Source of the DNA: Enterobacter sp. CC120223-11 | GTDB taxonomy: Bacteria > Pseudomonadota > Gammaproteobacteria > Enterobacterales > Enterobacteriaceae | Reading direction: 5' to 3' | Length of the DNA stretch: 64,000 bases | Assembly (NCBI RefSeq): GCF_900215375.1 | Contig: NZ_OBEF01000018.1 | Location: forward strand, 1 to 64,000 | Part shown: piece by piece, positions 8,755-18,493 of the stretch | Layout: each line of letters starts with the position of its first letter | Position numbering within the stretch: the first letter of the stretch is position 1 | Program-made: the position numbers and the translations under genes | The notes under the pieces: generated by a model | What the model was told of the DNA's origin: nothing | Databases searched by the model: none | What the model saw: the letters and a program-made list of their open reading frames with translations, nothing else

Positions 8755-10146
8755 TTATTTTTTTGTTTTACGCCCGTATACCGCCCAGGTGATCACCACA
8801 CAGGCAATATAGAACACGAGGAAGACTTTCATTGCACCCGCCGGGGAGCCGGTCATTTCCAGCGAAATACCAAAGGATTTCGGAATAAAGAAGCCACCGA
8901 CTGCGCCAATCGCAGAGATAAAGCCGAGCGCCGCCGCGGTATCCGTTGCGGCTTCACGCATTGCGTGCTCTTCGGTACCGCCCTGTGCTTTCACGCGATC
9001 CATGGTCAGCTTGCGGAAGATGAGGGAGATCATCTGGAAGGTGGAAGCACTCCCCAGACCGGCCGTCACGAACAGGCCCATAAAGACCGTGAAGAACGCC
9101 ACGAAGTTTCCGCCCTGGCCGTTGGTTGGCAGCGTCAGGAACAGCAGTGCAGAGAAGATAGCCATCGCGATGAAGTTAATCAGCGTCACGCGAGTGCCGC
9201 CCAGACGGTCAGAGATGCCGCCGCCGAGGGAGCGGGCCAACGCGCCGATGAACGGCCCGAAGAAGGCGAAGTGCAGAATATTGATATCCGGGAACTGGGT
9301 TTTGGAAAGCATGGCGAACCCGGCAGAGAAACCGATAAACGAGCCGAAAGTCGCCAGGTACAGCACCGCCATGATCCACAGGTGACCACGCTTCAGCACC
9401 GGCAGCTGCTCTTTCAGAGACGCCTTAGACGCTGCCAGGTCGTTCATACCGAACCAGGCCGCCAGCGTGAAGATAATCAGGAACGGCACCCAAATCCACG
9501 CGGCATTCTCCAGGAACAGAACAGAGCCATCTGCCTGCTCAACGCCTTTACCGCCGAAAATCGCAAAGATGGACATCCCTACAACCAGTGGGGCAAGCAG
9601 CTGCATCACGCTCACGCCCATGTTGCCGAGGCCGCCGTTCACGCCGAGCGCCCCGCCCTGCTTTGCTTTCGGGAAGAAGAAGCTGATGTTCGCCATACTG
9701 GAGGCAAAGTTTGCACCCGCAAAGCCGCACAGCAGCGCGATTACCATAAACACGTTAAATGGCGTGGAAGGATCCTGCACCGCAATACCAAGCCACACGC
9801 ATGGCACGATCATGATCCCGGTACTGAAGGCAGTCCAGCGACGTCCGCCAAAGATTGGCACCATAAAGGCGTAAGGTACACGCAGCAGCGCACCGGACAG
9901 CCCCGGCAGCGCGGTCAGCATAAACAGCTGATCGGTGGTGAAGTTAAAACCGACTTTATTGAGGTTTACTGCGACAGCGCTGAACAACATCCAGACGCAG
10001 AACGCGAGCAGCAGGCAGGGGACAGAAATCCACAGGTTACGGCTGGCCACGCGATGTCCGCGGGTTTGCCAGAAGGCCGGGTCTTCTGGGCGCCAGTCAG
10101 TAATGACGGCGCCTTTATCCTTTTCCGAAGCGGAAGTGTGACTCAT
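8755..10146 (-). CDS. narK: Nitrate/nitrite antiporter NarK
   Basis: This 463-residue MFS protein is the same length as E. coli NarK, with 12 predicted transmembrane helices. It imports nitrate in exchange for nitrite, supplying the cytoplasmic NarG site. The two glycine-rich nitrate signature stretches are visible (CGFAGANFASSMANISFFFP, and the segment beginning AAALGFISAIG). The ATG at 10146 matches the family N-terminus (MSHTSASEKDKGAVITDWRP); the longer in-frame start at 10182 would lie in the promoter. It is next to narG and divergent from narXL, as in E. coli. Confidence 0.98.
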   Translation of the reverse strand: MSHTSASEKDKGAVITDWRPEDPAFWQTRGHRVASRNLWISVPCLLLAFCVWMLFSAVAVNLNKVGFNFTTDQLFMLTALPGLSGALLRVPYAFMVPIFGGRRWTAFSTGIMIVPCVWLGIAVQDPSTPFNVFMVIALLCGFAGANFASSMANISFFFPKAKQGGALGVNGGLGNMGVSVMQLLAPLVVGMSIFAIFGGKGVEQADGSVLFLENAAWIWVPFLIIFTLAAWFGMNDLAASKASLKEQLPVLKRGHLWIMAVLYLATFGSFIGFSAGFAMLSKTQFPDINILHFAFFGPFIGALARSLGGGISDRLGGTRVTLINFIAMAIFSALLFLTLPTNGQGGNFVAFFTVFMGLFVTAGLGSASTFQMISLIFRKLTMDRVKAQGGTEEHAMREAATDTAAALGFISAIGAVGGFFIPKSFGISLEMTGSPAGAMKVFLVFYIACVVITWAVYGRKTKK

Positions 10147-10170
10147 ATAAACCTCTAATGATGATGTGAT

Positions 10171-10219
10171 ATGCCGCCACATTAGGGTTTACGCGCCAGG
10201 GTAAGTTGATATAAATCAA
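10171..10219 (-). promoter_or_regulatory. narK promoter with FNR box
   Basis: TTGAT-ATAA-ATCAA at 10206-10219 is a perfect FNR box. At -41.5 it predicts a start near 10171, with leftward TAATGT as a plausible -10 and a ~25-base leader before the narK ATG. Confidence 0.8.
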
Positions 10220-10361
10220 AGGAAAAGGGAACATATTCGGGCCTGAAAAATGGCCCTCATCCTTAATGAGTAGAGCTAATCACTCAAAAAAGTGTGGTTT
10301 ATCACGCCGCTTATCGGGGTCTAACCCCTTCTCAGCCATTTCTTGCCCCCACCGGCAATTA

Positions 10362-10395
10362 AGAGGTAATCCTTTGGGGGTATGGGTATACTCCA
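10362..10395. promoter_or_regulatory. NarL heptamer cluster between narK and narX
   Basis: Four NarL-like heptamers lie close together: AGAGGTA (10362), GGGGGTA (10376), ATGGGTA (10382, a perfect TACCCAT complement) and TACTCCA (10389). They are ~190-220 bases upstream of the inferred narK start and 60-95 bases before narX, so they could serve either gene. Confidence 0.6.
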
Positions 10396-10457
10396 GGTGA
10401 TATCCGAGAATAAGTCACACGCCCGGATGGTATCCCCGGTCAGGAGCCCTGCTGCCG

Positions 10458-12254
10458 ATGTTTAAACGTCTTTTTACCCCGCTGACGCTGGTCAATCAAC
10501 TGGCGCTTATCGTTTTGCTGTCCACTGCCATCGGCGTGACGGGCATGGCGATCTCTGCCCGTCTGGTCCACGGCGTGCAGGGCAGCGCTCATGCCATCAA
10601 CAAAGCGGGCTCCCTGCGCATGCAGAGCTATCGCCTGCTGGCGGCGATTCCGCTGCATGGCGATGACCAGAAACTGTTCGATGAAATGAATAAGACGGTG
10701 ACCAGCCCCGAGCTGATTGAGTCCGCCCGTCGCGACGGACAGCAAGAGCAACTTGCTTCATTGCAGAAGTACTGGCAGTCCGAGCTGGCACCGAACATGA
10801 AGCAGGCCACCAGTCAGCAGCAGGTTGCCGGGGAAGTGGCAAGCTTCGTGAATCGCATTGATGAGCTGGTGACCGCCTTTGACCATACCACTGAAAAGCG
10901 CATTCAGCATGTGGTGTGGGTGCACCGAATGATGGCACTGTGTATGGCGCTGCTGCTTCTGTTCACCATTGTCTGGCTGCGCGCCCGGCTGCTACATCCG
11001 TGGGAGCAGCTGCTCAGAATGGCCCGCGCCGTCAGCCAAAGAGACTTCAGCCAGCGCGCGAAAATAAGCGGACGAAACGAAATGGCTACCCTCGGCATGG
11101 CCCTGAACAACATGTCGAAAGAGCTGGCAGAAAGCTACGCCGTGCTCGAACAGCGGGTACAGGAAAAAACCGCCAACCTCGAACAGAAAAACGAAATTCT
11201 CGCTTTCCTTTGGCAGGCCAACCGCCGCCTTCACTCTCCGGCTCCGCTGTGTGAACGCATCTCTCCCGTGCTGAACGGCCTGCAGGGCTTAACGCTACTG
11301 CGCGATATCGAAGTGCGCGTTTACGACATGGAAGATGAAGAGAACCATCAGGAGTTCAGCTGCCATTCGGAAATCAACTGTGATGACAAAGGCTGCTATC
11401 TCTGCCCACGCAATCTGCCGGACCTGCCCGGCGGCGGCATGACGCTGAAATGGCGTCTGACCGATGCCCATAATCAGTACGGTATTTTGCTCGCCACCCT
11501 TCCTGCAGGCCGCCACCTGAGCCACGATCAGCAGCAATTGGTGGATACGCTTGTCGAACAGCTGACCGCCACCCTCGCCCTCGACAGGCAGCAGGAGCGC
11601 CAGCATCAGCTGATTGTGATGGAGGAGCGAGCCACTATCGCCCGTGAACTTCACGACTCCATCGCCCAGTCTCTGTCCTGTCTGAAAATGCAGGTCAGCT
11701 GCCTGCAAATGCAGGGTGAAACATTGCCGAAAGAGAGTCGCGATCTGCTGAGCCAGATGCGCAATGAGCTGAACACTTCATGGGCGCAGCTGCGCGAGCT
11801 GCTGACCACCTTCCGCCTGCAGTTAACCGAACCGGGACTGCGTCCGGCGCTTGAGGCAAGCTGCGAAGAGTACAGCGCCCGCTTTGGCTTCCCGGTGCAG
11901 CTGGATTATCAGCTGCCGCCACGCTTTGTGCCTTCGCATCAGGCCATTCATGCCTTACAGATTGCCCGCGAGGCCCTGAGCAATGCGCTCAAGCACGCGG
12001 AAGCCACCGCCGTCACCGTATCAGTGACGCAAAATGACAACCAGGTACGCCTGATCGTGGCCGACAACGGCCGCGGCGTACCGGACCACGCAGAACGGCA
12101 AAACCACTACGGCTTAATCATCATGCGCGACCGGGCGCAGAGTCTGCGCGGCGATTGCCAGGTCAGACGCCGCGAAACGGGAGGCACCGAAGTGGTGGTC
12201 TCGTTTATTCCTGAAAAGCCGCTTCCACAACCACAAGGAGAAATCCATGAGTAA
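10458..12254 (+). CDS. narX: Nitrate/nitrite sensor histidine kinase NarX
   Basis: This 598-residue protein is the same length as E. coli NarX. It has one transmembrane helix near residues 15-37 and a periplasmic sensor with the P-box ([19 protein letters not shown]) that binds nitrate and nitrite. A second helix near 152-174, a HAMP linker, and a Cys-rich central region ([15 protein letters not shown]) follow. The HisKA_3 phosphoacceptor is the His of ELHDSIAQS near residue 399, and the ATPase domain has the N box ([11 protein letters not shown]) and DNGRG. It phosphorylates and dephosphorylates NarL. The narL ATG lies inside its last codons. Confidence 0.97.
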   Translation: MFKRLFTPLTLVNQLALIVLLSTAIGVTGMAISARLVHGVQGSAHAINKAGSLRMQSYRLLAAIPLHGDDQKLFDEMNKTVTSPELIESARRDGQQEQLASLQKYWQSELAPNMKQATSQQQVAGEVASFVNRIDELVTAFDHTTEKRIQHVVWVHRMMALCMALLLLFTIVWLRARLLHPWEQLLRMARAVSQRDFSQRAKISGRNEMATLGMALNNMSKELAESYAVLEQRVQEKTANLEQKNEILAFLWQANRRLHSPAPLCERISPVLNGLQGLTLLRDIEVRVYDMEDEENHQEFSCHSEINCDDKGCYLCPRNLPDLPGGGMTLKWRLTDAHNQYGILLATLPAGRHLSHDQQQLVDTLVEQLTATLALDRQQERQHQLIVMEERATIARELHDSIAQSLSCLKMQVSCLQMQGETLPKESRDLLSQMRNELNTSWAQLRELLTTFRLQLTEPGLRPALEASCEEYSARFGFPVQLDYQLPPRFVPSHQAIHALQIAREALSNALKHAEATAVTVSVTQNDNQVRLIVADNGRGVPDHAERQNHYGLIIMRDRAQSLRGDCQVRRRETGGTEVVVSFIPEKPLPQPQGEIHE

Positions 12255-12897
12255 TCAGGAACGGTCCACCATCCTGTTAATTGACGATCACCCTATGCTG
12301 CGCACCGGCGTGAGGCAGCTTATCAGTATGGCTCCCGACCTTCAGGTTATCGGAGAGGCCAGCAACGGCGAACAGGGCATTGAACTGGCGGAATCTCTCG
12401 ACCCGGATCTGGTGCTGCTCGATCTGAACATGCCCGGTATGAACGGCCTGGAAACCCTCGACAAGCTGCGTGAGAAATCCCTTTCGGGCCGCGTGGTGGT
12501 CTTCAGCGTGTCGAACCACGAAGAAGATGTGGTCACCGCCCTCAAGCGTGGCGCGGATGGTTATCTGCTGAAAGATATGGAGCCGGAAGATCTGCTGAAG
12601 GCGCTGCATCAGGCCGCCGCCGGTGAAATGGTATTAAGCGAAGCGCTGACGCCGGTCCTTGCCGCCAGCCTGCGCGCCAATCGTGCAACCTCCGACCGTG
12701 ATATCAATCAGCTGACGCCGCGCGAACGCGACATCCTGAAGCTGATTGCCCAGGGCCTGCCGAACAAAATGATTGCCCGTCGTCTCGATATCACCGAAAG
12801 CACCGTTAAGGTTCACGTAAAGCACATGCTGAAGAAGATGAAGCTCAAATCCCGCGTGGAAGCGGCGGTGTGGGTACATCAGGAACGCATTTTCTAA
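12247..12897 (+). CDS. narL: Nitrate/nitrite response regulator NarL
   Basis: This 216-residue protein has an N-terminal receiver domain with acidic pocket D13/D14, phosphoacceptor D59 ([10 protein letters not shown]) and the conserved Lys in YLLKDM. A LuxR-type helix-turn-helix follows from about residue 150 ([15 protein letters not shown]). When phosphorylated it binds TACYNMT heptamers, several of which are visible upstream of narG and narK. It overlaps narX by 8 bases. Its stop codon overlaps the convergent ychO stop. Confidence 0.97.
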   Translation: MSNQERSTILLIDDHPMLRTGVRQLISMAPDLQVIGEASNGEQGIELAESLDPDLVLLDLNMPGMNGLETLDKLREKSLSGRVVVFSVSNHEEDVVTALKRGADGYLLKDMEPEDLLKALHQAAAGEMVLSEALTPVLAASLRANRATSDRDINQLTPRERDILKLIAQGLPNKMIARRLDITESTVKVHVKHMLKKMKLKSRVEAAVWVHQERIF

Positions 12898-14297
12898 GGT
12901 AACAGCTGCGAATCTGACGTCGCCGCGGGGAACGTGACCAGCGGCTCCGTCAGCGCCAGCGTGATCGTATTCGACGAGACGCGCTGCCCTTTCTCATCTT
13001 CCACTACCACTGACAAGCGCCAGCGATTCTGCGCGCCTTCACTGTAGTCCCATGCGGGCATAATCAGCGTCCAGCCGTCGGTGCTGTGGCTGTTTTCCGG
13101 TCGCGTCAGGCTTAATTTTTGGCTATCGCCCTGCCATGTCAGGGATTTGATGGTATAGCGGCTGCGCACCTGCAGCTTCAGCTCCACGGTTTCACCGGGC
13201 TGTAAATCCCACGGCGGCGTAGCAAGGAAGACGGTGAGCGTTTTACGCTGACGATATTCCACCACCGGCAGGCTGTTGCGCTCCGGACTGTCGTAGCGGC
13301 TGCCACGCAGCGAGGTGAAGGCCGCCACTTCGCCAGAATCCAGCTGTTTCTTCAAAGGAACACCAAAGCGGTAGTTGAGCTTCATCCCCAGATTGTTCTG
13401 ACTGACGCCGTTCTCACCCTGCTTGTGTCCGGCGGAAATCGTCACCATCGGCACCGGGGTGTATGCCAGCCCCAACGATACCGCCAGAGGATTGTGATAG
13501 CCGGTGCCGGAATGGAATAAATCGACGCTGTCGCCGTAGTACTGCTCGAAGCTGACGCTGGTGTTGATATAGCGATAAAACGGCAGGCGCGCCTGAGCCG
13601 TGAGGTCGTAGCCGCGCGCCATGCGGCTTTCCACGGTGGCGCTGTCATCTCGCCAGCTGCTGAAAGGCTGATAATAGTTAGCGGAAAGACGCAGATATTG
13701 CCCCCAGGCTTCGGCGCCCAGGCCACCGCGTTGCAGGTTTTCTCCCGGCAGCGCGTCATAAAAGGTGTTGTAACCCAGCAGCCAGTTGCCTGCGACCCAG
13801 CGCTGACCCAGGCCGATGTTGCTGACCAGCCCGTCCTCCTGCTGCGTCACGCCCACCTGACTCCAGGTCAGATAGCGATCGTTGTCATCCAGCGGCACAA
13901 ACCAGCTCCCGTGGCTGCCGGTGAATTTTCCCTGGCCGTCCACCAGCAACTCTGCGGTAGCATTCCCCCAGGGCGAAAGCCAGTAATCCAGCTGTTGATT
14001 CACTTCATCATTGAACTGATGACTCAGTTTTTCGATGGCGAACAGCCGGGCCTGGTCGCTCGCATCCAGGCCGTTATCCTGCATGCTCGCTTCGCCAAAG
14101 GCTTTCATCATCTCGGCCAGGTGCTTTTCGCTTTCGTGGGTGTCTGACGCCATGCCGAGGTTTGGCAGCGTGTCGGGCGTGTCATCAAAAGGATGCTCGG
14201 CTTGTTCAGTGAAGGTCTGGCGGGCACCTGCGGCACCTCCAGCGAAGGGCAAGAGTAAACACAGCAGCAGGTCAGGACGTGAAAACAAAGGCTTCAA
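12894..14297 (-). CDS. ychO: YchO, inverse-autotransporter (invasin/intimin-like) beta-barrel protein
   Basis: This 467-residue protein is close to E. coli YchO in length and sequence. A hydrophobic signal region ends near AGGAAGA. A large domain rich in alternating aromatic strands ([27 protein letters not shown]) forms the intimin/invasin-type barrel, and an Ig-like region lies after about residue 350. A surface role is inferred. The start is TTG at 14297: the frame is closed by a stop not far upstream and no ATG or GTG is available, although GAGGAA is 13 bases away. That spacing is long, so expression may be weak. Confidence 0.9.
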   Translation of the reverse strand: MKPLFSRPDLLLCLLLPFAGGAAGARQTFTEQAEHPFDDTPDTLPNLGMASDTHESEKHLAEMMKAFGEASMQDNGLDASDQARLFAIEKLSHQFNDEVNQQLDYWLSPWGNATAELLVDGQGKFTGSHGSWFVPLDDNDRYLTWSQVGVTQQEDGLVSNIGLGQRWVAGNWLLGYNTFYDALPGENLQRGGLGAEAWGQYLRLSANYYQPFSSWRDDSATVESRMARGYDLTAQARLPFYRYINTSVSFEQYYGDSVDLFHSGTGYHNPLAVSLGLAYTPVPMVTISAGHKQGENGVSQNNLGMKLNYRFGVPLKKQLDSGEVAAFTSLRGSRYDSPERNSLPVVEYRQRKTLTVFLATPPWDLQPGETVELKLQVRSRYTIKSLTWQGDSQKLSLTRPENSHSTDGWTLIMPAWDYSEGAQNRWRLSVVVEDEKGQRVSSNTITLALTEPLVTFPAATSDSQLLP

Positions 14298-14438
14298 AAC
14301 GCAGTCGGGTTCCTCAGAATCAGCACTCTCCTGTTATTTTAACGGGTTTCCCCTTACCTTTCAGCCTCAGGGCAATTTTCAGGAAGATCCTTAAGCATCG
14401 GCTAAAGTTAAACCACCTGCCCTGCGTGAGAATCCCCA

Positions 14439-14990
14439 ATGAACCTCCTGTCGCCCTTTGTTGCTTTGGCCGCGCTTTGCGGCTGCCTCGGTTCTGCCTG
14501 CGCCAGTGGATTATTTATCCTGCAATCACCCGCTTTCGCCGATAACGCCATGCTTGACGCGGCCTATGCCGGAAATGATGCAAAAAATGCCAACTGCACC
14601 GGCAAGAACAGCTCCCCTCCGCTGGTGTGGAGCAACATGCCGCCGCAGACGCAGAGCCTGGCGCTGATCGTCCACGACCCGGAAGGCAATAAAGGCCTCG
14701 GCGTAACCCATCTGGTGGCCTATAACATTCCCACTGCGACAACAGGATTCGCCCCGGATGCTTTAAGGGATGGCAAGGGCTTCACCGGTGGAAAGAACAC
14801 GCCGGGCAGCGCCGCCTGGTACGGGCCTTGCCCTCCGCCAGGATCGGGCGCACATCATTACACCTTCACGCTGATTGCCACCTCTCTACCGCCAACGCTA
14901 CCGGCAGGATTAACACGTGAAGCATTGTTTGAGCAGCTGAAAGGCCATCAGCTTGCCGCCGCCGGGCTGATCGGGCGTTTTGGGCAATAG
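14439..14990 (+). CDS. YbhB/YbcL-family (PEBP/RKIP-like) exported protein
   Basis: This 183-residue protein has a signal peptide (hydrophobic residues ~5-22, cleavage near ACASG). A phosphatidylethanolamine-binding-protein fold follows, with the family hallmarks PPLVWSNMPPQTQSLALIVHDPEG and AWYGPCPPPGSGAHHYTF. Members are small periplasmic or cytosolic proteins of uncertain role; YbcL has been linked to host signalling in uropathogenic E. coli. It is upstream of ychN on the same strand. Its ribosome-binding site is weak. Function here is not known. Confidence 0.85.
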   Translation: MNLLSPFVALAALCGCLGSACASGLFILQSPAFADNAMLDAAYAGNDAKNANCTGKNSSPPLVWSNMPPQTQSLALIVHDPEGNKGLGVTHLVAYNIPTATTGFAPDALRDGKGFTGGKNTPGSAAWYGPCPPPGSGAHHYTFTLIATSLPPTLPAGLTREALFEQLKGHQLAAAGLIGRFGQ

Positions 14991-15066
14991 TGATGCAGCA
15001 GATCATTGTGCTGCCTGGCACCTGCGCAGTAGCATCGGGGCCACCATTTTCCGTCAAGGAGTGAAC

Positions 15067-15417
15067 ATGCAAAGCATTGTGATTATCGCCAACGGCGCGG
15101 CCTACGGCAGCGAGTCGTTATTCAACAGCCTGCGGCTGGCCATTGCGCTGCGCGAACAGCAGCCCGTCAGCCTCAAAATATTCCTGATGTCCGACGCCGT
15201 CACCGCCGGACTGCGTGGGCAAAAACCCGCCGAGGGCTACAACATTCAGCAAATGCTGGAAATTCTCACCGCGCAGGATGTTCCGGTAAAACTGTGCAAA
15301 ACCTGCACCGATGGCCGGGGGATTAGCGGGCTGCCATTGGCGGATGGCGTGGAGATCGGCACCCTGGTTGAGCTTGCGCAATGGACGCTGGAGGCGGACA
15401 AAGTATTAACCTTCTGA
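15067..15417 (+). CDS. ychN: YchN, DsrE/F-fold protein
   Basis: This 116-residue cytoplasmic protein is nearly identical in length and sequence to E. coli YchN, a homohexameric DsrE/DsrF-like protein of unknown biochemical function. The conserved Cys pair is in KLCKTCTDGRG. The ATG at 15067 is six bases after AGGAG; the upstream in-frame reading lacks family similarity. It is the gene expected between the nar and cha regions in enterobacteria. Confidence 0.93.
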   Translation: MQSIVIIANGAAYGSESLFNSLRLAIALREQQPVSLKIFLMSDAVTAGLRGQKPAEGYNIQQMLEILTAQDVPVKLCKTCTDGRGISGLPLADGVEIGTLVELAQWTLEADKVLTF

Positions 15418-15466
15418 GTCAAAAAGCGCTGATAAAGTGTTTTTTCTTATGGACCCGGTTCCACCA

Positions 15467-15493
15467 TCAAGTTCCTGCCCGGCTTGCCGATAT
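15467..15493 (+). promoter_or_regulatory. Sigma-28 (FliA) flagellar promoter of the chemoreceptor gene
   Basis: TCAAGTTC at 15467-15474, an 11-base spacer and GCCGATAT at 15486-15493 match the enterobacterial sigma-28 consensus TAAAGTTT-N11-GCCGATAA at 7 of 8 and at 6 or more positions of the two boxes. It lies ~33 bases upstream of the receptor ATG. Confidence 0.85.
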
Positions 15494-15525
15494 GCAAGCC
15501 AGACAACACAGCAGGAATATATAAT

Positions 15526-17310
15526 ATGTTTCGTTCGATTCGCACACGCATCATCGCGGCAACCGCCGGGTCTCTGGCGGTTGCCCTTCTTCTCAACACC
15601 ATCATTAACTATCAGGTCACCCGTCGCGATAATCTCCAGGCCCAGCAGGAGATGTTAATCAGTACCCGCACCAGCCACAGCATGGCGATTGCCGACTGGG
15701 TCAGCAGCAAAATGGCGGTGATTGCTTCCCTTGATAAAGTAGCCCTGAGCGACGACCCGGTGCCGCAGTTCCTGCAAATGGCCCGTGCGGGCGGCTTCAG
15801 TAACGTCTATGTCGGCTACGCCAGCAAAACGGCAAAGTTCTCTGACCCGACGGGCGTACCGACCGATTACGACCCCACTATTCGCCCGTGGTATCAGCAG
15901 GCGCTGCATGATGATGCTCCAGTTGTTACCGCGCCGTACGTGGACGCAGGCACTGGCAAACTTGTCGTGACATTTGCGGTGCCGGTCAAAGAGAACGGTG
16001 AACTGAAAGCCGTTGTCGCAGGCGACGTCACCATGGACAGCGTGGTGGCAAACGTCCGCGAAATTCACCCGACGCCCGCCAGCAGCGGCCTGCTGCTCAA
16101 CAGCGACGGCAGCGTGATTGCGGCAAGCGACCCGGCATTGACGCTGAAGCCACTGAATGAGGCGATTAGCGGTGTCAGCCTGAAAGCGCTTGCCTCCGGG
16201 GAAACGGTTTCGGGCGCACTTGGCAACAGCGATAAATTCTTCTCCGCCACGCCGGTTCAGGGCACGCACTGGCTGCTGGTTGTCGCACTCGATCATGGCG
16301 ACGCCACATCCGGCATGAATGCCCTGCTGAAGGCTTCGGCTATTACGTTCATCGTCCTTGTGCTTGTTGGCGGCGGCATCGTGCATCTTCTGGTATCGGC
16401 AATGCTGAAACGTTTGCTGACCATTCGTGATGCGATGCTGGCTATCGGCAACGGCACCAACGATCTCTCTCAGCGCCTGCCGGAAGATGGCAAAGATGAA
16501 GTGGCGCAGATAGCCCATGCCTTCAACCTCTTCAGCAACAAACTGGCGCAGGTGATGCTGCAGCTACGCGATGCCACCTCTTCGGTTCAGACCGCCGCCC
16601 AGGAAATTGCTGCGGGCAACCGGGACCTGTCGGCACGCACCGAACAGGCAGCCTCGAGCCTGCGTGAAACAGCCAGCGCCGTGGAGCAAATTACCGCATC
16701 GGTATCACAATCCACAGAATCGGCCACGGCGGCCAGTGAGCAGGCAGAGAAAGCCACAAAAGTGGCCTCCAAAGGCGGCAGCGTCGTGTCCAGCGCCATC
16801 GACACCATGCAAGCCATTGAAACCGCATCGGCCAAAATCGGCGATATCACCAGCGTTATCGACGGCATCGCCTTCCAGACCAATATTCTTGCGCTGAACG
16901 CCTCCGTCGAAGCAGCACGCGCCGGGGAACAGGGCCGCGGTTTTGCCGTGGTTGCCGGGGAGGTCCGTAACCTGGCAAGCCGCAGCGCCCAGGCCGCTAA
17001 GGAGATCAAAACGCTGATCGACTCCACCACCGAAAGCGTGGCGACCGGATCGCACTATGTGCGTCTCGCCGGAGAGAGCATGCAGGAGATCGTCTCCAGC
17101 GTTGGCAGCGTTTCGGGGATCATCCGTGAGATCAGCATCGCCAGCAGCGAGCAGATGCAGGGCATCAAAGAGATTAACCACGCGGTGATTCATCTTGACC
17201 GGATGGTGCAGCAGAATGCCGAACTGGTGGTGGAATCCGCCGCAGCGGCAGGCGCCCTTCAGTCTCAGGCGGGGGACCTTGCTACAACAGCGGGCCATTT
17301 CCGTATTTAA
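15526..17310 (+). CDS. Methyl-accepting chemotaxis protein with dCACHE sensor
   Basis: This ~594-residue chemoreceptor has a first membrane helix near residues 8-28 and a large periplasmic sensor (~30-270) with the dCACHE hallmark DPTIRPWYQQA. A second helix (~280-300), a HAMP domain and a long coiled-coil signalling domain follow, with the conserved hairpin tip (FQTNILALNASVEAARAGEQ). It ends in HFRI and has no NWETF-type CheR-docking pentapeptide, so it probably relies on other receptors for adaptation. The ATG at 15526 follows GCAGGAA. The ligand is unknown; dCACHE receptors often bind amino or organic acids. A sigma-28 promoter lies directly upstream. Confidence 0.93.
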   Translation: MFRSIRTRIIAATAGSLAVALLLNTIINYQVTRRDNLQAQQEMLISTRTSHSMAIADWVSSKMAVIASLDKVALSDDPVPQFLQMARAGGFSNVYVGYASKTAKFSDPTGVPTDYDPTIRPWYQQALHDDAPVVTAPYVDAGTGKLVVTFAVPVKENGELKAVVAGDVTMDSVVANVREIHPTPASSGLLLNSDGSVIAASDPALTLKPLNEAISGVSLKALASGETVSGALGNSDKFFSATPVQGTHWLLVVALDHGDATSGMNALLKASAITFIVLVLVGGGIVHLLVSAMLKRLLTIRDAMLAIGNGTNDLSQRLPEDGKDEVAQIAHAFNLFSNKLAQVMLQLRDATSSVQTAAQEIAAGNRDLSARTEQAASSLRETASAVEQITASVSQSTESATAASEQAEKATKVASKGGSVVSSAIDTMQAIETASAKIGDITSVIDGIAFQTNILALNASVEAARAGEQGRGFAVVAGEVRNLASRSAQAAKEIKTLIDSTTESVATGSHYVRLAGESMQEIVSSVGSVSGIIREISIASSEQMQGIKEINHAVIHLDRMVQQNAELVVESAAAAGALQSQAGDLATTAGHFRI

Positions 17311-17402
17311 TCTTTTGCAGGCGCGAGTTTGAACCCTGAATATCGCGCCAGCTGAAAGGTTTCAGGAACATTGTCATTATTGTTTAAACGTTGCAGCATT
17401 TT

Positions 17403-17473
17403 TTGATCAAAATCAGCATCCGCGGTCTCCCTCTTTGGTGTTATGCCATGAGTGAATTGTGAACAACATCACA
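17403..17473 (+). promoter_or_regulatory. FNR-like box and perfect CRP palindrome
   Basis: TTGAT-N4-ATCAG at 17403-17416 matches FNR at 9 of 10 positions. TGTGA-N6-TCACA at 17458-17473 is a perfect CRP core. They lie upstream of the small gene at 17526. If the FNR site is at -41.5, transcription starts near 17451 with TGTTAT as -10, and CRP would bind just downstream of that start. Confidence 0.5.
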
Positions 17474-17525
17474 CAGAGGAAAACGTAGCAGGGAGCGCGC
17501 TGGCTGAGGGCAACGGGGTAAAACA

Positions 17526-17771
17526 ATGGCGATGGTAAAAGCAAGTCTGACATTATTTGGCGGGGATACGGTGGTGGTGCGCTGCTCGGAGCGTTGTCAC
17601 ATTCATTTGATGAGTGCGAAAAAGCAGGCGAATGATAGCCAGGCCGATATTCTTAGCGTGCAAAATCGGGATAAGGCTTATTTAACCGTGCCTTACAGCG
17701 GCACCTGGAATGTACTGATCGACAGCCACAGTCAGTCGCTGGAGCACTCCATTAGTTTCGTTCCCGCATAA
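17526..17771 (+). CDS. DUF1883-type small protein
   Basis: This 81-residue protein starts MAMVKASLTLFGGDTVVVRC. It looks like a compact beta-rich domain with a C-terminal TVPYSGTWNVLIDSH, resembling the DUF1883 family, whose role is unknown. No signal peptide or membrane segment is visible. It is a single gene with strong regulatory sites upstream and a terminator directly after it, so it is probably expressed on its own in response to carbon or oxygen status. Confidence 0.75.
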   Translation: MAMVKASLTLFGGDTVVVRCSERCHIHLMSAKKQANDSQADILSVQNRDKAYLTVPYSGTWNVLIDSHSQSLEHSISFVPA

Positions 17772-17776
17772 GCCAC

Positions 17777-17804
17777 AAAGCCCGGCGCTGCCGGGCTTTT
17801 TCTT
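17777..17804. terminator. Bidirectional terminator between the DUF1883 gene and chaC
   Basis: An AAGCCCGG/CCGGGCTT stem with loop CGCTG-like bases is flanked by A and T runs (CTTTTTCTT on the right). It lies between two convergent stop codons. Confidence 0.9.
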
Positions 17805-17812
17805 GTGGCTCA

Positions 17813-18493
17813 TCAGGCCGTTCGCGGAAGATTTTCGCCGTTAAGCAAATGCCGCACGCTTCCCACCAGCTCCCACAGACATTCATCCTGCATCCCGAGC
17901 TTGATCAGTTCCTGTTCGAGCGAGAAAAGATACTGCGCGTTAGTACCGAGCGGCCCACTTGCCGAAGCGATGAGCGGGGCAACCACCTGCACGCTGGTGT
18001 CTGACTCATACAGCGGGTGGCGAGGGTCCATGATGAATACCAGCGCGTTGACCGTGCGGCCATCGTCCAGCGTCAGCCTGCACCAGGTCGGCAGATAGCA
18101 GCCGGTGATCATTTCACGCTTCCAGAGCAGGGAAAGCTCTTCTTCCAGCGCACAATGACGGAGCCTGTAGGCTACGCCGGTGGTGCGTCCGCCCTCTTTC
18201 AGGGCAAGCATCCGGCCAGGCTGGCAGGCGCTGCCCCGGCCTGCCGTCAGGCGCAAACAGAAGGCGCGGTGCCAGCCGACGAGCGTGCCGGTGCAGGATT
18301 CACTGTAATCCAGCGCCGGGTTCCACATCAGCGAACCGTAACCAAATATCCATACAGGGCCATCATCCGGGCGACAGGCTAACGTGGCAGCCAGCGAGGC
18401 TGCGCGTTGTTCCGGCGACCAGAGTAGCGATTCCTCGATTGCACCAAAGGCCGTTTTGCAATCGGCTTTCAGCAAGAAATCACGCGTTAACAC
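17813..18493 (-). CDS. chaC: ChaC, glutathione-specific gamma-glutamylcyclotransferase
   Basis: This 226-residue protein is a few residues shorter than E. coli ChaC at the C-terminus. It cleaves glutathione to 5-oxoproline and Cys-Gly in the cytoplasm. The substrate-binding motif VWIFGYGSLMWNP is near residue 48. The conserved GRTTGVAYRL and IFIMDPRHPLYES-type segments follow. The start is GTG at 18493, eight bases after GGAGG, and gives the family N-terminus LTRDFLLKADCKTAFGA. In E. coli chaB and chaC form one unit divergent from chaA; here the chaB position holds only a remnant. Confidence 0.93.
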   Translation of the reverse strand: MLTRDFLLKADCKTAFGAIEESLLWSPEQRAASLAATLACRPDDGPVWIFGYGSLMWNPALDYSESCTGTLVGWHRAFCLRLTAGRGSACQPGRMLALKEGGRTTGVAYRLRHCALEEELSLLWKREMITGCYLPTWCRLTLDDGRTVNALVFIMDPRHPLYESDTSVQVVAPLIASASGPLGTNAQYLFSLEQELIKLGMQDECLWELVGSVRHLLNGENLPRTA

